From the NCBI RefSeq assembly GCF_004120195.1, contig NZ_SCHN01000012.1:163221-227220 (forward strand): 64,000 bases of DNA, written 5' to 3'. This DNA is from Enterovibrio baiacu. Its GTDB lineage: Bacteria > Pseudomonadota > Gammaproteobacteria > Enterobacterales > Vibrionaceae. This document shows, piece by piece, positions 8,918 through 17,202 of this stretch; position 1 is the first letter of the stretch; the number at the start of each line of letters is the position of its first letter. A model generated the notes under the pieces. The model worked only from the letters and a program-made list of their open reading frames with translations. It searched no databases and was not told the origin of the DNA. The translations under genes were made by a program, and so were the position numbers.

Positions 8918-9544
8918 TTACAGCGAAAGCACGGAGGCTGTGATCAGCCCTTGCGCACAAAAATAGGTCGTCATAACAAGAAGAACAGACGCTTTAAATG
9001 GCCCTTTGAATCGCTCAAATGCCAAGATGGTATCGGACATCATAAACAACAACGCACCGCCAAAGGCATAGGCCGCAGGCTGTGTACCCGCATTCATCCA
9101 AAACTCACCCGCTCCCCATGCCATTTGCGCGATAACGGCAATGTAAATACCCACAGGGATGAGCAATGCGCCAAGGTTTGGCAGCAGCAATAAGAAAACA
9201 ATGACGCTGGCAGCCCCAATCAAAGAAGGTAACCACCACACCATCGACCCTTCAAAGCTTTGCCAGAACGCGACGCTGTAGATGATATGCGCCACGAGAA
9301 AGCTCAACAAACCGGGAATGAAGCGGTCTTTTGGCAGCATTAAAAACACATCGCCAAACAGTGAAAACAGCAAGCCTGCCAAGATCAGATAGGTATACCC
9401 GTTTGGCTCTCCGCCAAAAACGGCAATAAGCATCATCAACGCGATCGTTAATGGCTTAAAAAGATAAAATTGCCAGCGCGGTCCTTTATAGGCGGCATTG
9501 ATATGCAGCACCCCTGAACAACAAACGGCCAACCAACTCAGCAT
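8918..9544 (-). CDS. yhhN: YhhN/TMEM86 family membrane protein (lysoplasmalogenase-like)
   Basis: A 208-residue integral membrane protein with about seven or eight hydrophobic segments. The motifs LAGLLFSLFGDVFLML and GGALLFMMSDTILAFERF, each with a membrane-embedded aspartate, are the hallmark of the YhhN/TMEM86 family, whose animal members hydrolyse the vinyl-ether bond of lysoplasmalogen. Whether this bacterial member has that substrate is unknown. It is followed directly by the DUF2007 gene. Confidence 0.85.
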   Translation of the reverse strand: MLSWLAVCCSGVLHINAAYKGPRWQFYLFKPLTIALMMLIAVFGGEPNGYTYLILAGLLFSLFGDVFLMLPKDRFIPGLLSFLVAHIIYSVAFWQSFEGSMVWWLPSLIGAASVIVFLLLLPNLGALLIPVGIYIAVIAQMAWGAGEFWMNAGTQPAAYAFGGALLFMMSDTILAFERFKGPFKASVLLVMTTYFCAQGLITASVLSL

Positions 9545-9754
9545 GTTTTCATTCCCTTAAAATCAAGCCAACCAAGTCTAGAGATGACATAAAGAAAGTC
9601 CACCGTACACCTCTCAGAAAGCGAACAACACATCAAAAGCCAAAATCAGCCCCACATTGAGGGACAGCTCATACCCTTTAGGATCCGCGCCTTGCTCTAC
9701 CCAAGTCCCCCCACGGGAAGCACGAGATTTCAACTCTATTAGGCATCAGACAAT

Positions 9755-9790
9755 AAAAAAGCAGGCTCCTTTAACGGGCCTGCTTTCGTT
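9755..9790 (-). terminator. Terminator of the HEPN-like gene
   Basis: GCAGGCTC/GGGCCTGC stem flanked by A6 and a T-rich tract. On the minus strand it follows the 9819-10181 gene. The remaining bases 9545-9754 hold only the likely yhhN promoter, which I could not locate precisely. Confidence 0.75.
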
Positions 9791-9818
9791 TGTTTGTATT
9801 CATTAGGATGGAACGCGA

Positions 9819-10181
9819 CTAACTGCCGACAATGTGTCGCCAGTTTTCGATATAGAACCATACCGCGCCCGCTGTGACGGCGAAAATGAGGAAAAAAGCC
9901 ATTCGCCAAATCATTCGATTACTGCGAGGCTGCAATTCTTTTTCGCACTGCTTGCAGGCAGAAACAAACCCACGCATGTCATCCACTTCGTAGCCATCTT
10001 CATGCACAGCTTTATTTCGGACGGTTGCAACAAACCTAAGTTTCGCAATCACGTCATGGGGTAAGCGCTCTTGGCAGCTCGATACCAGCTCATGAAGCCC
10101 ACGGCCTTGAGCGTGGTAATGCTCCTTGAGCAGCCGTTCTAAACGACGACTATTTCTCACTACGACAGCAATATCATCCAT
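9819..10181 (-). CDS. Membrane-anchored HEPN/DUF4145-like protein
   Basis: A 120-residue protein with a cytoplasmic helical domain (residues 1-80) and one C-terminal membrane segment (about 90-110, AFFLIFAVTAGAVWFYI). The helical part contains RNKAVH (Arg55-His60), which matches the R-N-x3-H signature of HEPN domains, many of which are ribonucleases in toxin-antitoxin or defence systems, and the related DUF4145 domain. A strong AAGGAGG lies four bases before the ATG. No antitoxin-like partner is adjacent, so a stand-alone role is more likely. Function not known. Confidence 0.6.
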   Translation of the reverse strand: MDDIAVVVRNSRRLERLLKEHYHAQGRGLHELVSSCQERLPHDVIAKLRFVATVRNKAVHEDGYEVDDMRGFVSACKQCEKELQPRSNRMIWRMAFFLIFAVTAGAVWFYIENWRHIVGS

Positions 10182-10369
10182 GCTGACCTCCTTGGGCGTC
10201 GGGTCTCATACCCTTTATACCTTCATTTCATTAGCTTACGTCAATTCGACGGAAATGAGAAAATCCTTTAACTTCGTTTACATTCACTGCAACGACTGAC
10301 TATATGAGTGCGATTGATCACGAAACCAATTGCACTAAGGTTTGCACGGGTAGAGTCTGAAGTAGACTC

Positions 10370-10744
10370 ATGCTCGACTTCTTCAGGCCGGAACAGGAGA
10401 ACACCGTGCCAATTTCTTTGATTTTACTCTTAGTTGCGTTGGCCGTGATTTCGACAGTGTATTTTTTCCTGTCGTTTCAAAAACACTCTCTCGGCAAAGG
10501 CGCAGAAGAGCGCGCCATTGATATCCGCATCTTAGACAAACAGTCTGTTGCGCTGCCTTCTCCAGAGCAGCACGAAGATCCAGAAGAGTATTGGATCTAC
10601 GTTCAGCCTTTGGCTGGCGGCCCTAAGCGCGAATTCCAAGTGGGCGTTCATTACTACCATGCACTTCAGCCGGGTGATTGCGGCACATTGACCTACAAAG
10701 GGTTACAGTTCCTGCATTTCGCAAAGCTACAACGCGTCGATTAA
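10370..10744 (+). CDS. yhhM: DUF2500 membrane protein (YhhM-like)
   Basis: A 124-residue protein with one membrane segment near residues 14-34 (VPISLILLLVALAVISTVYFFLS) and a soluble domain containing EEYWIYVQPL, REFQVGVHYYHALQPGDCGTLTYKG and FLHF, typical of DUF2500. In E. coli yhhM lies near rsmD and yhhL, and here it is still in the same neighbourhood. The upstream ribosome binding site is weak. Function unknown. Confidence 0.8.
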   Translation: MLDFFRPEQENTVPISLILLLVALAVISTVYFFLSFQKHSLGKGAEERAIDIRILDKQSVALPSPEQHEDPEEYWIYVQPLAGGPKREFQVGVHYYHALQPGDCGTLTYKGLQFLHFAKLQRVD

Positions 10745-10766
10745 TGCCACACGGCAACATCACCCT

Positions 10767-10801
10767 AAAACGCGGAGACGAAGGTTTCCGCGTTTTTATT
10801 T
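10767..10801 (+). terminator. Terminator between yhhM and the acyltransferase gene
   Basis: Ten-base-pair stem AAAACGCGGA/TCCGCGTTTT with a ten-base loop. Shared by the convergent genes. Confidence 0.8.
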
Positions 10802-10826
10802 TAGCGCCGCCACAGGCCGTTTTGCC

Positions 10827-11828
10827 TTATGGCACCAGCCATGCCGTCCACCGCGATGACGAGAGCACGCGGCTTGTCCAATAGGACAACACAAACACCA
10901 CTAACGTCACTAATGGAATGGTCAGCCATGCCATATCAAACGTGCCACCCCATTCACGAATAGGCCACAAGAAAATCGGATGAATGAGATAAATCCCCAA
11001 AGATTGACGGCTTAATGCGACGAGACGTTGCTGACGCTTTGGTGAAATCCGTTCAGCCCAATGTTTACAAAGGCCAAATACCATGGCTGCGATCAGCACG
11101 GTGTTGATGGTTTTATAAGAGAACCACCCCGCGCTGGTGTATCTACCTTGCAATGCACTCTGGCTAAGCGCCGTGTATTCCGTGGCGACGAGCGCGAGAA
11201 GCCCAGTAAAGAGCAGCCCTTTGATTGGAATATCATTTCGATGAAGCGCCAATCCCAGCAGCAAATACCCGCCATAAAGCAGTAAATCTTCCACTATCCC
11301 TAAATTCAAACCCGCTAAGCGAAACGTACAAAGCGCAATCCACACCCCAAGCAAGGTATTAAAGTAACGCGGGTCTTGGTGCTGAGCCGCAGGCCTAAGC
11401 AAGGGAATAACGACATACAGCGGCAGAAAATAGTAGAAAAAGCCGAGGTGATAATAGGTTTCTTGCTGCGGAAACGCCGTTAGTCGCGCGATCGTTTCAG
11501 TCCAATTGACACCGTCTAACGAAACCGCCGCCAGCAGCCCATAAAACAAGGACCAAATAAGAAAGGGCACAAACACCTTCATGACCCGACGACGGACAAA
11601 GTATGACGCTGAAAATGGCCGAGTGTCCGATAGCATTAATGCACCTGTGATCATGATAAATACAGGCACAGCCCATCGACTTGCGCCGTTGATCAACACC
11701 GCGGATACCCAATCAGAATCAGGGATCTGCCCTAACAAGTGACGATAGGGGCCAAGGACATGAATGGCGATCACAGCAACGGCAGCCACAACACGAAGTA
11801 GCTCAACATAGAAGATTTTTTTCTGCAT
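10827..11828 (-). CDS. Acyltransferase family 3 membrane protein
   Basis: A 333-residue polytopic membrane protein with about ten hydrophobic segments. The N-terminus YVELLRVVAAVAVIAIHVLGP, with its membrane-embedded His22, and the following RWAVPVFIMITGALML segment are the acyltransferase-3 signature (OafA, WecH, NodX type). Such enzymes move acetyl or other acyl groups from CoA across the membrane to surface sugars. The closest functional analogue I can think of is WecH, which O-acetylates enterobacterial common antigen. The substrate here is unknown and no glycan genes are adjacent. Confidence 0.85.
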   Translation of the reverse strand: MQKKIFYVELLRVVAAVAVIAIHVLGPYRHLLGQIPDSDWVSAVLINGASRWAVPVFIMITGALMLSDTRPFSASYFVRRRVMKVFVPFLIWSLFYGLLAAVSLDGVNWTETIARLTAFPQQETYYHLGFFYYFLPLYVVIPLLRPAAQHQDPRYFNTLLGVWIALCTFRLAGLNLGIVEDLLLYGGYLLLGLALHRNDIPIKGLLFTGLLALVATEYTALSQSALQGRYTSAGWFSYKTINTVLIAAMVFGLCKHWAERISPKRQQRLVALSRQSLGIYLIHPIFLWPIREWGGTFDMAWLTIPLVTLVVFVLSYWTSRVLSSSRWTAWLVP

Positions 11829-12193
11829 CTCTCTACTCTACCGCGAGTCTCCTTTCGTTACCTCTTCCTCCCACAAAAATACTGTCATTTTTTAAGCAAA
11901 TTACGCTTGCCCCAATCGCTTTTTGATAAGAAATCCATGCCGTGGCATTTTTCCTGTTTTATCGATAGATATGTCAGAAAGATACCGACCAGATACCGAG
12001 ACCTAGCGAATAAACGTGGGCTGTGACTTCTACTCAACTGGTTGAGTAAATAAACGAGAAGCGGCATAAAAATAGTCAAACAGTCGGCCTATGCCGGCTG
12101 TTTTCTTTTATTGATTGCCAACTCTATGGCACAAACGCAGGGCAGAAATGACGACACATGATATGCTAAATAAAAACCCCGACGGGATTAGAC
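11829..12193. other. Intergenic region with an orphan plus-strand terminator
   Basis: 365 bases without a convincing protein gene. It should hold the promoter of the minus-strand acyltransferase and of plus-strand pldB. It also has a hairpin ACTCAA-CTGG-TTGAGT near 12032-12047 and a terminator at 12078-12110 on the plus strand with no gene upstream of it, as expected for a small RNA (see findings). The one minus-strand frame here has no family character. Confidence 0.5.
12078..12110 (+). terminator. Orphan intrinsic terminator
   Basis: CAGTCGGC/GCCGGCTG stem (one G-U pair) followed by TTTTCTTTT. The T-tract lies on the plus strand, where no protein gene precedes it for more than 1.3 kb. Confidence 0.6.
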
Positions 12194-13213
12194 ATGGTAA
12201 TTGAACACCCTTTTTTATTTACTCGCGAATCTGAGCTTACAGACGCCATGGAAGCGTCTATTGGGCCATTTTGGGCATCGCGTCAGCAGGGACAGTTCAT
12301 AGGTAAAGACGGACTGCGCTTGCAGTGGTGCGCTTTTACATCGCCTGAGCACACCAAAGCCATTGTTGTGGTAAACGGCCGAATTGAGTGCACAGAAAAA
12401 TACCAAGAAGTTTTCTACGACCTGTTTCAACAGGGGTATGACGTTTACAGCTACGATCACCGCGGCCAAGGTATCAGCCACCGTTTGGTGACAGGCAGCG
12501 ATATCGGACATGTTGTTGAGTTCAACGACTACGTGGACGACCTCGAAGCCTTCATTGATAACGTGGTGACGCAAAAAGTCCACCAGCAGCGCATGATTTT
12601 GGCGCATTCCATGGGAGGCGCGATCGCCACCTTGTATGCAGCGCGTAAACCTGCGGCCATTGATGCCATGGCGCTGAGTGCCCCTATGCTTGGGATAAAC
12701 CTTTCGCCCTTGCTACGTGCAACCGCAAAGCCTCTGTGCCGTGTGCTTTCTCAGTTGCAGCACCCTGCAGGGTTTGCACCCGGTCAGGTGCCGTACTGGG
12801 CAAAACCGTTCAAACATAACCTGCTCACGCAGTCTGAAGCGCGTTATCAGTGGTTCAGAGAGCTGTATGAAGAAAACGAGACAGTGCAAGTCGGCGGCCC
12901 AAGTGCGCAGTGGATTTGGCAAAGCATGACCTCTTGCGAGCATGCGGTGAGCCTTGCGAAAGACATCGACATGCCTATTTTGATGATGCAGGCCGCCCGC
13001 GATGAAATCGTGTGTAACGAGACCATGTTCCGTTTCTACCGCGACAGACAAGCGTCAGGTCAGCCGATTCAATTCCAAATCGTGCCAGAGTCACGTCACG
13101 AGCTGCTGTTTGAACGTGATGAGATCCGCGACAAAGCACTGACGTATGTACTGACCTTCTTCCGCGCGCAACAGCCCGATCAAGAAACCGCGCCTCTTGA
13201 GCAAACGGCCTAA
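12194..13213 (+). CDS. pldB: Lysophospholipase L2 PldB
   Basis: Alpha/beta-hydrolase that removes the acyl chain from lysophospholipids at the inner membrane. The nucleophile elbow LAHSMGGAIA, the oxyanion region VVVNGRIECTEKYQEVFYDL, YSYDHRGQGIS, and a C-terminal catalytic His in ESRHELLFE are visible. Length 339 aa is normal. It is followed by yigL, as in E. coli, with a 144-base gap containing a strong inverted repeat. Confidence 0.92.
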   Translation: MVIEHPFLFTRESELTDAMEASIGPFWASRQQGQFIGKDGLRLQWCAFTSPEHTKAIVVVNGRIECTEKYQEVFYDLFQQGYDVYSYDHRGQGISHRLVTGSDIGHVVEFNDYVDDLEAFIDNVVTQKVHQQRMILAHSMGGAIATLYAARKPAAIDAMALSAPMLGINLSPLLRATAKPLCRVLSQLQHPAGFAPGQVPYWAKPFKHNLLTQSEARYQWFRELYEENETVQVGGPSAQWIWQSMTSCEHAVSLAKDIDMPILMMQAARDEIVCNETMFRFYRDRQASGQPIQFQIVPESRHELLFERDEIRDKALTYVLTFFRAQQPDQETAPLEQTA

Positions 13214-13241
13214 CAGTGTTGCCGCAAACCACCGCACGATA

Positions 13242-13280
13242 TGACGGTTATTTCGACTAAACAGGAAAAAATAACCGTCA
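13242..13280 (+). terminator. Inverted repeat between pldB and yigL
   Basis: Perfect twelve-base arms TGACGGTTATTT and AAATAACCGTCA with a 15-base loop. The tail (CTTTGATCCCTTTTCTTT) is only moderately T-rich, so this could be a leaky terminator, an mRNA-stabilising hairpin, or an operator for yigL. Confidence 0.5.
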
Positions 13281-13357
13281 CTTTGATCCCTTTTCTTTAT
13301 CTCCACCTTGGATACACTGGTTAGGTTAAGAACATCTTCTCTCCTACCGAGGTTTCC

Positions 13358-14164
13358 ATGTACAAAATCGTTGCGTCTGACCTTGACGGCACACTGCTGA
13401 CACCCGACCACAAAATCGCCCCTTATACTCGCGACGTCCTTCAACGTCTTCACAACAAAGGCGAACACTTTGTTTTTGCGACTGGTCGTCACCACATTGA
13501 TGTTGCCAGCATCCGCAAGAACGTGGGCATCCCAGCCTTCATGATCACCTCAAACGGCGCACGCGTGCATGACGCTGACGACAACCTCGTATTCAGCCGT
13601 AATGTAGACCCAGAGTTGGTTGCTGAACTGATCAAGATGGTGAAAGACGACGAAACCGTCACCATTCACATCTACCGTGAAAACGACTGGTTGCTAAACC
13701 GTGTTGATGAAGATCTGGCTAAATACCACAAAGAATCAGGCTTCAGCTTCACTGAGTTCGACCCAGAAAACCCGCCGTTAGAAGACATTGCGAAGGTTTT
13801 CTTTATTCGTCACGACCATGACTATCTAACGAATTACGAAAAAACCTTCACAGAGAAATTTGGCGACCAAGTTAGCGTCGCGTTCTCGACGCCATTCTGC
13901 TTAGAAGTTATGGCAGCGGGCGTATCGAAAGGTGAAGCATTGAAAGCTGTTGCAGAGCTGAAAGGCTTTAGCTTGGATGAATGCATCGCATTCGGTGACG
14001 GCATGAACGACGTTGAGATGCTCAGTGCGGCGAAGAAAGGTTTGATCATGGAAACCGCGCACCCACGCGTAAAAGCAACATTACCAGACAACGAAGTTAT
14101 CGGCAGTCATGCAGATGAAGCCGTTGCACGCTACTTAGAGAAACACCTGCTGAACGTGGAATAA
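13358..14164 (+). CDS. yigL: HAD-family (Cof-type) sugar/pyridoxal phosphatase YigL
   Basis: HAD hydrolase of the Cof subfamily. Motif I is DLDGTLL with the nucleophile and acid aspartates, motif II is ITSNGARV, motif III has the Lys in GVSKGEAL, and motif IV is FGDGMNDVEML. Length 268 aa fits YigL, which in E. coli dephosphorylates pyridoxal phosphate and sugar phosphates. The position after pldB matches E. coli and supports the name. GAGGT precedes the ATG. Confidence 0.9.
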   Translation: MYKIVASDLDGTLLTPDHKIAPYTRDVLQRLHNKGEHFVFATGRHHIDVASIRKNVGIPAFMITSNGARVHDADDNLVFSRNVDPELVAELIKMVKDDETVTIHIYRENDWLLNRVDEDLAKYHKESGFSFTEFDPENPPLEDIAKVFFIRHDHDYLTNYEKTFTEKFGDQVSVAFSTPFCLEVMAAGVSKGEALKAVAELKGFSLDECIAFGDGMNDVEMLSAAKKGLIMETAHPRVKATLPDNEVIGSHADEAVARYLEKHLLNVE

Positions 14165-14234
14165 GGCCCGCGTAAGCGCCGCGCAATTTGACGATGGAAC
14201 ACGCGACGCAATCAGCAAACAAAAAGAGCGTGAT

Positions 14235-14268
14235 TAAAAGGCAGCCATTCCCCCGCTGCCTTTTTCTT
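14235..14268 (+). terminator. Terminator after yigL
   Basis: AAAAGGCAG/CTGCCTTTT stem with a C-rich loop, usable on both strands by yigL and the convergent EVE-domain gene. Confidence 0.85.
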
Positions 14269-14315
14269 TGCCCGCCCATTTCTTGCGTCGATAGCGACAA
14301 CCTCAGCGGAACAAC

Positions 14316-14780
14316 TCAACGCCCTTTGCTTTCAGACATGGCGATGATTTCATGCCATTGCGATTCCGTCAGCGGCATAATACTCAGGCGGTTGCCGCGC
14401 TTTACCAAGGGCATCTCTTCCAACGCAGGGTTCGCTTTGATTCGCGCCAGCGACACATAATTGAGGTGTTGGCGGTAAGCGACATCTACCATGATCCAGC
14501 GCGGATTATCCGGTGCGCTTTTCGGGTCGAAGTAGTGGCTTTCAGGATCAAACTGAAAATGATCGGGATACGCCTCTTTCACCACTTCCGCAATACCAAC
14601 GACGCCCACATCCTTACAGGAGGAGTGGTAAATAAACGCCTGATCGCCCACTTTCATGCCATCACGCATCATGTTTCGCGCCTGATAATTGCGCACACCT
14701 TCCCAGCAAGAGACCTTTTGCTGTTTTAAGGTGTCTATAGAAAAAGTGTCAGGCTCGGTTTTTAGTAGCCAGTACGCCAT
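14316..14780 (-). CDS. EVE-domain protein
   Basis: A 154-residue stand-alone EVE (PUA-like) domain protein. MAYWLLKTEPDTFSIDTL, WEGVRNYQARNMM, GDQAFIYHSS, GVVGIAEV and the C-terminal LVKRGNRLSIMPLTESQWHEI are the family motifs, shared with human THYN1. EVE domains bind modified bases in DNA or RNA (established for some members). GGGGAA lies before the ATG. No methylase or restriction gene is adjacent, so it looks like a housekeeping modified-base reader. Confidence 0.9.
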   Translation of the reverse strand: MAYWLLKTEPDTFSIDTLKQQKVSCWEGVRNYQARNMMRDGMKVGDQAFIYHSSCKDVGVVGIAEVVKEAYPDHFQFDPESHYFDPKSAPDNPRWIMVDVAYRQHLNYVSLARIKANPALEEMPLVKRGNRLSIMPLTESQWHEIIAMSESKGR

Positions 14781-14863
14781 AATTTCCCCGTAAACGATCC
14801 ATTGATTAATCGGTGACTCACGGTTTTAACCCGTAACGAAAACAAAGAGAAGAGGAATCTCCC

Positions 14864-16417
14864 TTGTTGACCCAATATCGACAACGTCTCCACCTGCTCG
14901 GCAGCCTATCTGTGATCAGCTTGCTGTCAGCCTGTAGTTTATCGCCTTCTGAACCTGTTGAACTGGGTAATTCCGACCAGCTCGAGCAAGCTGCACAAAC
15001 CGCGCCTTCCCATGTCGCCGCCACGCCACAGCGCTTTATGTTGCGCGGCAATGTCACGCTAGGCCACGAAGTCAGCGCCATTTCCCCTTGTGGCAGCAAA
15101 AACCAATATTGGCTTGAACTGGACGCGAACCTCGCACAAAAAGGCACCATGATGACGCCAAGTCCTTACGCCAGTATTTATGGTGAAGTGATTGGTGAAT
15201 TTGTTCAACCCGCCTCTGACGGCTTTGCTGCCGACTACCCTGCAGTATTTAAAGTCAGCCAGCTAAATCTAATTTCTGCTGAAATAGATGGCTGTAAGCA
15301 AACACGAAACAACACCGTCGCCGCTGGCAATGAGCCGTCATGGTCAGTGTCTATTGATGGCAATACACTCAATTTTAACCCACTTGGCGGCACGCCTGAG
15401 CGCTTCACCTTGTCAGATCGCACTATCACACCCACCTCGCGCACCTACACCGCAAATGGCGCGACCTTGACGCTGAACGCCAACATCTGTAACGACACCA
15501 TGAGCGACAGCTTGTATGGCTGGACAGCCACCTTTGATAAAAACGGGAAAGTCTTCAAGGGCTGCGCAACCTTGTCTGCCGATGACCCAACACAAACGTG
15601 GGTCGGCGATTATCAAGGCATAACGCGTCTGGGTAGCATCGCGCTCAGCACCACCCTCACGTTAAACGCCGATCATTCAGCAAAAACCACCTACCAAGAA
15701 GCGGGCGAATCCCCCATTGAGGAAACCGGGGTTTGGCAGCAAGTGAATGATCGCGAAGTCCATGTCATGATGACACGTCATCAAGGACGTTTTTTGGTCA
15801 GCGAACGCGTATTTACCCGCAACGGTTTTTCACTGCACACCGACAGCGAAGTGGTAAGCGGCCGAAAATACAGCCTTGGCAAAGAAGGGCTGAGCCTTTC
15901 TCTGATGGTTGGCAATCATGCTGAAGCCCGCGATGCATCGGTTAAAAATGGAATTAACGGCTCAGCGACACCCAATTCGAAGGTAGATGCAGCGTTAAAA
16001 GCCTATTTGGGCGATGCACTCGATAAAATCGAACCCACAAGGTATCGCTGGCTGACACAAGATCTGAACCAAGATGGACAAGACGAATTGCTCGTGATGA
16101 CCGATTGGTGTGGCAGTGGCGGGTGTACTTTACTGGTGTTCGCCAACAACAAGGGGGACTGGCAGTTCAACAGCCGTGTCACGCTGGTGCACTTGCCATT
16201 TCAAATGAGCAATGTCACCAGCCAAGGTTGGCACAACCTGATCATGCCGGTGGGCGGCGGTGGCGCGAAACCTGCAACCCATGTGCTCGAATTTAACGGT
16301 CAACGCTACCCTGGCAATCCATCGACCGCCCCCGAGGTCAGCAAGCCAGACAGCGCCGACACCTACTTGTTTGCCGACGGTATTTACCCTGCACGAGAAG
16401 GCGTAACATTACAATAA
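14864..16417 (+). CDS. Multidomain outer-membrane lipoprotein (COG3650-like, NlpE-like)
   Basis: A 517-residue predicted lipoprotein starting at TTG with AGAGGA seven bases upstream. The signal peptide ends at the lipobox LSAC (Cys24, followed by Ser, so outer-membrane sorting is expected). Residues about 55-240 resemble the COG3650 domain (RGNVTLGHEVSAISPCGSKNQYWLEL, then AAGNEPSWSVSIDG and NICNDTMSDSLYGWTA). Residues about 245-350 resemble an NlpE/META-type barrel (WVGDYQGI...LTLNADHSAKTTYQ...GVWQQVND). A C-terminal part has a calcium-loop-like DLNQDGQDELLV motif and two neighbouring Cys. Role unknown; envelope stress sensing is only a guess from the NlpE resemblance. Confidence 0.7.
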   Translation: MLTQYRQRLHLLGSLSVISLLSACSLSPSEPVELGNSDQLEQAAQTAPSHVAATPQRFMLRGNVTLGHEVSAISPCGSKNQYWLELDANLAQKGTMMTPSPYASIYGEVIGEFVQPASDGFAADYPAVFKVSQLNLISAEIDGCKQTRNNTVAAGNEPSWSVSIDGNTLNFNPLGGTPERFTLSDRTITPTSRTYTANGATLTLNANICNDTMSDSLYGWTATFDKNGKVFKGCATLSADDPTQTWVGDYQGITRLGSIALSTTLTLNADHSAKTTYQEAGESPIEETGVWQQVNDREVHVMMTRHQGRFLVSERVFTRNGFSLHTDSEVVSGRKYSLGKEGLSLSLMVGNHAEARDASVKNGINGSATPNSKVDAALKAYLGDALDKIEPTRYRWLTQDLNQDGQDELLVMTDWCGSGGCTLLVFANNKGDWQFNSRVTLVHLPFQMSNVTSQGWHNLIMPVGGGGAKPATHVLEFNGQRYPGNPSTAPEVSKPDSADTYLFADGIYPAREGVTLQ

Positions 16418-16426
16418 ACGCGCAAC

Positions 16427-16461
16427 GATGCCGCCAATAACCCAGTGTTGATGGCGGCATA
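16427..16461 (+). terminator. Stem-loop after the lipoprotein gene
   Basis: ATGCCGCCA and TGGCGGCAT form a nine-base-pair stem across a loop of about 15 bases. There is no T-run, so termination may need Rho; it is at least a stable 3' hairpin. Confidence 0.45.
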
Positions 16462-16494
16462 TTCACATGAAACATGAGCCTGACTGAGGAACAC

Positions 16495-17124
16495 ATGGCG
16501 CCATCAACACATTCACCACAAACAAAACCCGCACCGTGTTCTGGTTGTGGCTTTCACTACAACTGCCTGTGTGACGCAGTGCCAAGACTCGACAGCCAAG
16601 TGCGTATTGATCTATTAATGCACGAAACAGAAACCGAACGCGCCACCAACACAGGGCAATTGCTTGAAGCCTGCTTGCCCCATTGTCGCCGCCATGTTTG
16701 GCAACGGAAAGATCCCCCGATCGAATTGCTGACCTTGCTGGCCGATCCTGCCGCAGAACCTGTATTGGTTTTTTTAAGCGACGATGCCGTGCCACTCGAG
16801 CAGATCACAACGCGTCGCCGCTCTAAACCAGAAGCCAAGCCCATCCACTTCATCATTTTGGACGCGACATGGCAGCAGGCGAAGAAAATGCGCAATAAGA
16901 GCCCGTGGCTGCAAGACATTCCCACCGTGGTCCTACCCTCAGGTTTGGTGACGGAATACAGCTTACGACGCAACCAGCCCGAGGGTGCGCTATGTACCTG
17001 CGAAGTCGGTATTGTTTTGATGAAGGCGATGGGTGAAGAAGAAAATGCAGAGAAAGTAGACCAATACTTTCATCACTTTATGGACACGTTTGACGCCGAC
17101 AGACAACACAAATCCGTGCGGTAG
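16495..17124 (+). CDS. DTW-domain tRNA-uridine aminocarboxypropyltransferase
   Basis: DTW-domain enzyme that puts the 3-amino-3-carboxypropyl group of SAM on tRNA uridine (acp3U), by analogy with E. coli TapT/YfiP. The motif FIILDATWQQAKKM is the DTW signature, followed by the SAM-site segment YSLRRNQPEGALCTCEVG. The N-terminus has a CSGCGFHYNCLC zinc-binding cluster. The ATG at 16495 has GAGGA four bases upstream and is preferred over an upstream ATG; length 209 aa. The E. coli enzyme acts at U47; the position here is inferred. The paralogue TapT/TuaA assignment was not resolved. Confidence 0.85.
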   Translation: MAPSTHSPQTKPAPCSGCGFHYNCLCDAVPRLDSQVRIDLLMHETETERATNTGQLLEACLPHCRRHVWQRKDPPIELLTLLADPAAEPVLVFLSDDAVPLEQITTRRRSKPEAKPIHFIILDATWQQAKKMRNKSPWLQDIPTVVLPSGLVTEYSLRRNQPEGALCTCEVGIVLMKAMGEEENAEKVDQYFHHFMDTFDADRQHKSVR

Positions 17125-17202
17125 TCAGTGGTCTGACGCTTGCCTTTGTGCTGGTCTGACCTTAATGTTAGAAGATGGTGTCTGCAAAAGGGAAATGCAC
17201 AC

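Noticed and set aside
11885..12079. 64-codon minus-strand frame in the pldB upstream region
   Set aside because: It has no Shine-Dalgarno and the translation is unlike a protein family. The region is better explained as regulatory or sRNA sequence.
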